NCBI GenBank assembly: GCA_007118975.1
Contig: SKQO01000029.1
Span: 1-51,779 of the forward strand
DNA: 51,779 nt
DNA from: Halobacteriales archaeon
GTDB lineage: Archaea > Halobacteriota > Halobacteria > Halobacteriales > SKNY01
Reading direction: 5' to 3'
Positions 47,987 through 51,779 of the stretch are shown in pieces (positions within the stretch are counted from its first letter, which is position 1; each line of letters opens with the position of its first letter). Made by a program: the position numbers and the translations under genes. The notes below the pieces were generated by a model, which searched no databases, was not told the DNA's origin, and saw nothing but the letters and a program-made list of their open reading frames with translations.

Positions 47987-49372
47987 TTACATCAGTATAA
48001 TGAACAATACGAGAACGAAACAGATGGTTGCGAACACCAGTCCGTAGCCGTTCTCGGCCATCTTCTCTGAGAGACTCATGGCTGCATACTCGTCCGCGAA
48101 CGACGATTTGTTGTCCTCGTCGAAGAAGTACTTTTTCGCCCCTGCAACACGGTCCGTCACAGCGCAGGCAGTACAAATCGGGTCTCCCGTAACCCGTTCT
48201 TCGCGGATGTGTTTCTGACACGCGATGCGCCCGCAGTTAGAACAACAGGTGTATGTGGAGCCGTGCACCCCTTCCGAAAAGGCACCCAGTATCCCGCGGA
48301 CGTCATTCACGCCGGCGAACGCGCCACCCTCTTCACAGACGCGACAGTCATGGAACGTGTCTTCCAGGACGACGTATTCGTCACCTGCATTGAACCAGTC
48401 GACCACGTAGTCCCGTCCGTACATGCGATACCACGCCTGGATTCGTGTGGTGAACACCGCGCGGAAATCGACGATCGAGACGTCGGACGAACTGGGCTCA
48501 CAGACCCGCTCGTAGGTGACGTTGTTCTTTCCGGTGTAGCGGACGGTCCGGGTGCACCGATCGATTGCCTGTTCGGTTAGCCACTCCTGGTACTCCGTCT
48601 CCGTGCGTCCGAAGCGTCCCGTCGACACTGCATCGAACACGGCGGTGAGACGATCCTCATCCATCGAAACGCGTCTATCGAAGTGCGTGACGATGAGTGA
48701 TTGGACGGACGTCGGGAGGCGTTTGGGTCCGTCACGCGAGGCGTCGACGATGTCGGTGAACTCCTCGTCCACGGTGTGGATCACCCCGACGTTCGTCTCG
48801 AACGTGCGCTGGACGTGGAGGTGGGCGATGACGGTCGGGATCATGGTGAGCGTCGTCTCTGGATCGGGCAGATCTCCGTGCTCGAGGTTGTCGATATCCG
48901 CGATGACCGATGACACCGCACCGGTCGGTCCCGCCGGGTGGACCGGGTCGAGTACCTCCTCGCAGATGATCTCGATCCGCCCATTGTAGATGTCCATTCC
49001 CACCTCGTCGGCGATCTCCCGTAATTTTCGACCGTCGATGATCTCGATATCAACGGCCTCGGCGTACTCCTTCCCGGGGTCGGTCACTCGCCCCGTCGTC
49101 GCGACCATCCCGCGTTTTGATCCATCGTGATCGTAGGTTTTGACGGCGGAGTCGAGCTTTTGAATGACCGGCCGGCTGACCACATCGGTATGCTTGCACT
49201 CGACGATGACGGCGGTATCGGGACCGTTGTCGTTGGGTTCCCGCATGATGATATCCCGACCGAGATCGGCGACTTTCTCGGCTACCTGAACGTCCTCGTA
49301 GCCCTGTTTTTCGAGGACCAGCGCCATCGTGTCCTCGAATTCGAACCCGGAAAGCTCGTCCAGAAGCGGCAT
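47987..49372 (-). CDS. Membrane-anchored Mrr-like restriction endonuclease with zinc clusters
   Basis: A 461-residue protein from ATG 49372. The N-terminal nuclease domain (about 1-140) is Mrr-type PD-(D/E)xK: FEFEDTMALVLEKQGYEDVQ, D40 in DLGRDIIM, and the E58-C-K60 motif in AVIVECKHTDVVS, then KRGMVATTGRVTDPGKEYAE. The middle (about 150-370) is unidentified. From about 365 there are cysteine clusters (DCRVCEEG, CCSNCGRIACQKH, DPICTAC) that should bind zinc, and the last 20 residues form one transmembrane helix (YGLVFATICFVLVLFIILM) with nothing after it. The nuclease thus sits on the inner face of the membrane. No methyltransferase or partner gene is adjacent. Confidence 0.75.
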   Translation of the reverse strand: MPLLDELSGFEFEDTMALVLEKQGYEDVQVAEKVADLGRDIIMREPNDNGPDTAVIVECKHTDVVSRPVIQKLDSAVKTYDHDGSKRGMVATTGRVTDPGKEYAEAVDIEIIDGRKLREIADEVGMDIYNGRIEIICEEVLDPVHPAGPTGAVSSVIADIDNLEHGDLPDPETTLTMIPTVIAHLHVQRTFETNVGVIHTVDEEFTDIVDASRDGPKRLPTSVQSLIVTHFDRRVSMDEDRLTAVFDAVSTGRFGRTETEYQEWLTEQAIDRCTRTVRYTGKNNVTYERVCEPSSSDVSIVDFRAVFTTRIQAWYRMYGRDYVVDWFNAGDEYVVLEDTFHDCRVCEEGGAFAGVNDVRGILGAFSEGVHGSTYTCCSNCGRIACQKHIREERVTGDPICTACAVTDRVAGAKKYFFDEDNKSSFADEYAAMSLSEKMAENGYGLVFATICFVLVLFIILM

Positions 49373-49400
49373 GCAGATTGTGTAAACCATGCAGTTTCCG

Positions 49401-49410
49401 ATAATAAAAG
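49401..49410 (-). promoter_or_regulatory. TATA-like element of the nuclease gene
   Basis: Minus-strand CTTTTATTAT is centred about 33 bases before ATG 49372 and only 15 before the in-frame ATG at 49390. The spacing puts transcription start at about 49378, so the ATG at 49390 would be upstream of the message and 49372 is preferred. Confidence 0.45.
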
Positions 49411-49796
49411 TTTGACAGTCGATGCGTCTATTCCCTGCGCCCAGATACGCAGAGGTTTCGTGACGAATGCTGAACGTGGTCTTTGTGTCAAAGCTTAATC
49501 GCATGATCCTCCACCCCGTAGTGGGGACCCGACGACGCTCCTCAAATTCATTCGTCCGGCGTCGGCGTGATGTATCGCGTGAGTCGAAATCAGTTGTCGT
49601 GAGTTCCCATTTCCGCCGCCGGTGTGCCACAAGGCCACGCCGCAAGAGTCGAGACTCGGCGGCCGAAAAGCCCAGAAACACGTAATACTGCTCGGCACGG
49701 CAACCCTCCTCCCGTCGTCTACCGCAGAGGAATGGATTACGATTGCCGCTTGCTGCTCACCAGCGGCGGTCGATACTCGATGTTCCGCCGGGTGTC

Positions 49797-51049
49797 TCAA
49801 TCCGACGATGGTGGGTCGTCGCTCGGGGGTACCTCGCCTCCCGACGTGTTGTCTTTCAGTGCCGGAAGAACACCAGCGATGAAGCAAAGACAGGCTAGCA
49901 CGACGATCAACAGGAAAAAGGCCATCCACAGGGTGAGCCAATCAGCGACGAGACCGACACCGATCGGACCGAGCGACCCACCCCCGATATAGATGGTCCG
50001 TATGACGCCGAATCCGGGGCCTTGCACGCTGGCAGGGAACACGGAAACGAGGTACGTCAATCCGGGTGGAAAGCACCCGAGCAACCCGCTCGCCAGTATC
50101 ACGCCTGCGGTGAGCCCCCAGCCGGTTTCAGCACCCAGGATGAGCACAACCGCCGGGAGGGTGATGATCGCGAAGATCCCGACCGTCCGCTGCGGTGTGA
50201 GCAAATCCGCTACCACGCCCGCCAGTAGCTGCATGACCAGGCCGGCCCCGAAGAACACGCCGAAGAGGACGGTCGCCTCCGATGGGGACAAGCCGGTGAC
50301 GTCCGTGAGATAGGTGGGCAAGAACCCGGTGAGACTCTGGAAGGTGATCATCACGCCCAACATCATCATCGTTCCCAGGACGGCAGCTTTTCCGCTCAAC
50401 GCCCGTGCAGATCTGCTACCCGTTTCGGTCACTGAGGTCGTCGAGGTGGTGGCCGGGCGATCCGGAACCAAGCGCCAGAGGCCGATGCCGACGACAACGC
50501 AGAAGGGGAGCAAAAGCCCAAGCCCGCCGCGCCAGCCGAGATAGCCCATGACGATTCCTGCGATGATGGGCAACACCGCATTGCCCAGCGTACCTGAAGC
50601 TTGGCTGATAGAAACAGCACTCGCCTTGAGATCCGGAAACACATTGGCGAGTACGATCACCCGAGACGGGCCGAGAATCCCGGTCCCAGCGCCCAGTACG
50701 ATCGTCGCGACGACGAGGAAGGTAAACGAGGCGCCGCCAACGATGAGGACCAACCCGAGCACGGTGACGGCCATGCCCGCGAGGATCGCCAGCCTGTCAG
50801 TTCGGATGTCGTCACGATCCCGCCCGGGACCTGCATGAGAGCATACCCAGCCCAGACGCTCCCGACTAGGAGCCCCACCGTCGTGTAGCCGAACCCGAAC
50901 TCCGCCTGAATACCCGGCATTACCGCCGGATAGACGATTCTGGCGCCGATTGTCAGCAACCACATCGATGAAATTACCAGCAACAGCTGGCCACGCTGTC
51001 CTTCGAAGAGCCGCCGCCACGATTTTCTACCGTCTCGGAATTCAAGCAT
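49797..51049 (-). pseudogene. MFS transporter with a single frameshift
   Basis: A 12-helix major facilitator. The gene starts at ATG 51049 (MLEFRDGRKSWRRLFEGQRG) and encodes helices 1 and 2 (LLVISSMWLLTIGARIVYP, VGLLVGSVWAGYALMQVPGG). Near 50815 the frame changes and the rest (RTDRLAILAGMAVTVLGLVL to the stop at 49797) is in another frame. The rest includes GWRGGLGLLLPFCVV, LFGVFFGAGLVMQLLAGVVA and the C-terminal TLWMAFFLLIVVLACLCFIAG. The A-motif after helix 2 (GxxxDR-like VTDRIRTDR, reconstructed) is at the junction. One clean frame change in otherwise good sequence may be an assembly error. Substrate unknown; the sequence resembles nitrate/nitrite or sugar porters only in fold. Confidence 0.75.
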
Positions 51050-51101
51050 TATGGCGTCGAGATTTCCATGCTCGGGTTCCCTTCGAGCTTATCACGTCTT
51101 C

Positions 51102-51779
51102 CTATCCGATGCCACAGCCGCCACAGCCGCGCCCACTCTGTGCGAACACGTCTTCGCTCCACTCGAGTACGGATGGATCGTCCGGGACGTAGGTGGGCTC
51201 GAGCCCGGTCTTGTCGATATCGGTCTCGACGATGGCCGCCAGAAGTTCTGCCACGTCGCTATAGAAATCGGCCTCCTCGGCGGCGACTTCGTCCACGAAC
51301 CGCCAGTACCACCGGCCGAGGTGGTCCTCGAGGAAGGCCCACCGGGCCCCGACCACCACGTCAACGCCCTGTTTATCACCGTGCTGACGAAGCGTCGCCT
51401 CGCGGAAGCAGAGCTGGGCGAGAAATTCGTTTTGAAACCCGATATGATCCCGCCGGTCCTCAGCCCCATCCCGCACGCGTAGATCGAACGCCTCGTAGAA
51501 GCCCGTGATATCGGCAAGCCGGCGGATGTTCGTCAGCAGCGGGCCTGGAAGGTAGGATAACTCGTATGGCGAGACCGCCAGGCCTTGTTCGACTCCAAAC
51601 AGGTTCGCCCATTCGTCGTGGGCGGTCTCCAGTGACGGGACGGACGAAGCGACCGCCTCGGCCCTGGTGAACAGGTCGTCGTCGATACGAGCGGCTGTCG
51701 CCGGAAGCCGCGTGGTGAAGATGCCGTCCTCGAGTGCCCGTTCGAAATCGGCCCCCGGTCTGTCGAACGCCAGCGCGAG
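51102..51779 (-). CDS. TorD/DmsD-family molybdoenzyme chaperone, C-terminal part (runs off right edge)
   Basis: Cytoplasmic chaperone that holds a molybdoenzyme until its cofactor is inserted and it is exported by Tat. The visible 225 residues are all-helical. Landmarks: SPYELSYLPGPLLTNIRRLA and ITGFYEAFDLR, then HIGFQNEFLAQLCFREATL and ARWAFLEDHLGRWYWRFVDE (DHLGRW is the family core), and FYSDVAELLAAIVETDID. The C-terminus is unusual: EDVFAQSGRGCGGCGIG with two cysteines a few residues apart, possibly binding metal or FeS. The first part of the gene is beyond 51779; its start codon is not visible. A cognate molybdoenzyme is probably further right. It fits wtpABC and nirK in this window. Confidence 0.82.
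   Translation of the reverse strand, partial: LALAFDRPGADFERALEDGIFTTRLPATAARIDDDLFTRAEAVASSVPSLETAHDEWANLFGVEQGLAVSPYELSYLPGPLLTNIRRLADITGFYEAFDLRVRDGAEDRRDHIGFQNEFLAQLCFREATLRQHGDKQGVDVVVGARWAFLEDHLGRWYWRFVDEVAAEEADFYSDVAELLAAIVETDIDKTGLEPTYVPDDPSVLEWSEDVFAQSGRGCGGCGIG

Overview
The window comes from a halophilic archaeon (class Halobacteria). The evidence is the strongly acidic proteins, the family set (DUF7342, DUF7553, Tfx, Tat-exported lipoproteins with an RR motif and a lipobox, an archaeal WtpABC transporter, a haloarchaeal-type NirK) and the archaeal signals: TATA-like boxes about 25-30 bases before start codons, several apparently leaderless genes, and Shine-Dalgarno motifs for internal operon genes. 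I cannot name the genus. No rRNA, tRNA or CRISPR array was seen. The mix of decayed genes and transposon remnants suggests accessory or fast-changing sequence.

Layout. 1-6.2 kb: 5' part of a PiT phosphate transporter, a two-gene HTH plus unknown module, a HemG-like flavodoxin protein, a decayed CPBP protease, a frameshifted membrane protein, an intact CPBP protease and a decayed ABC ATPase. 6.2-13.4 kb: catalase-peroxidase KatG, a family 4 glycosidase, a DUF7553 protein, a ferritin-like protein and two divergent rhodaneses (peroxide and sulfur chemistry). 13.4-24.4 kb: an unidentified decayed gene, a membrane protein, a sulfatase, and a minus-strand operon of CRTAC1, lipoprotein, ABC ATPase and ABC permease in which only the lipoprotein is intact; an intact CRTAC1 paralogue diverges from it, followed by an IS200/IS605 (TnpB) end remnant. 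24.4-37 kb: a sugar-metabolism island (two Gfo/Idh/MocA oxidoreductases, a sugar isomerase/epimerase, an SDR, a DUF6807/PmoA protein, a GHL6-like glycosidase) interleaved with copper nitrite reductase NirK, a GLUG-repeat surface protein, a MOSC protein and a DUF3179 lipoprotein. 37-40.6 kb: the Tfx regulator divergent from wtpABC (tungstate/molybdate uptake). 40.6-51.8 kb: a second IS200/IS605 end remnant, a PhyH-type dioxygenase, an MBL hydrolase, an ammonium transporter fused to a PII domain, a DUF389 protein, an NAD-dependent epimerase, a membrane-anchored Mrr-like nuclease, a frameshifted MFS transporter and a TorD-like chaperone running off the end.

How the genes fit together. The glycosidases, sulfatase, oxidoreductases, isomerase, DUF6807 and PhyH proteins look like a carbohydrate-degradation set of a kind I associate with planctomycetes and verrucomicrobia more than haloarchaea. 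NirK, the TorD-like chaperone, WtpABC/Tfx and the MOSC protein point to nitrogen-oxide respiration and molybdoenzyme or tungstoenzyme assembly. The Amt-PII fusion puts ammonium uptake and its nitrogen sensor in one polypeptide. I did not find one clear undescribed system. The best leads are the Amt-PII fusion, the membrane-anchored nuclease, the duplicated-domain lipoprotein that survives in a decayed operon, and the HTH/unknown gene pair.
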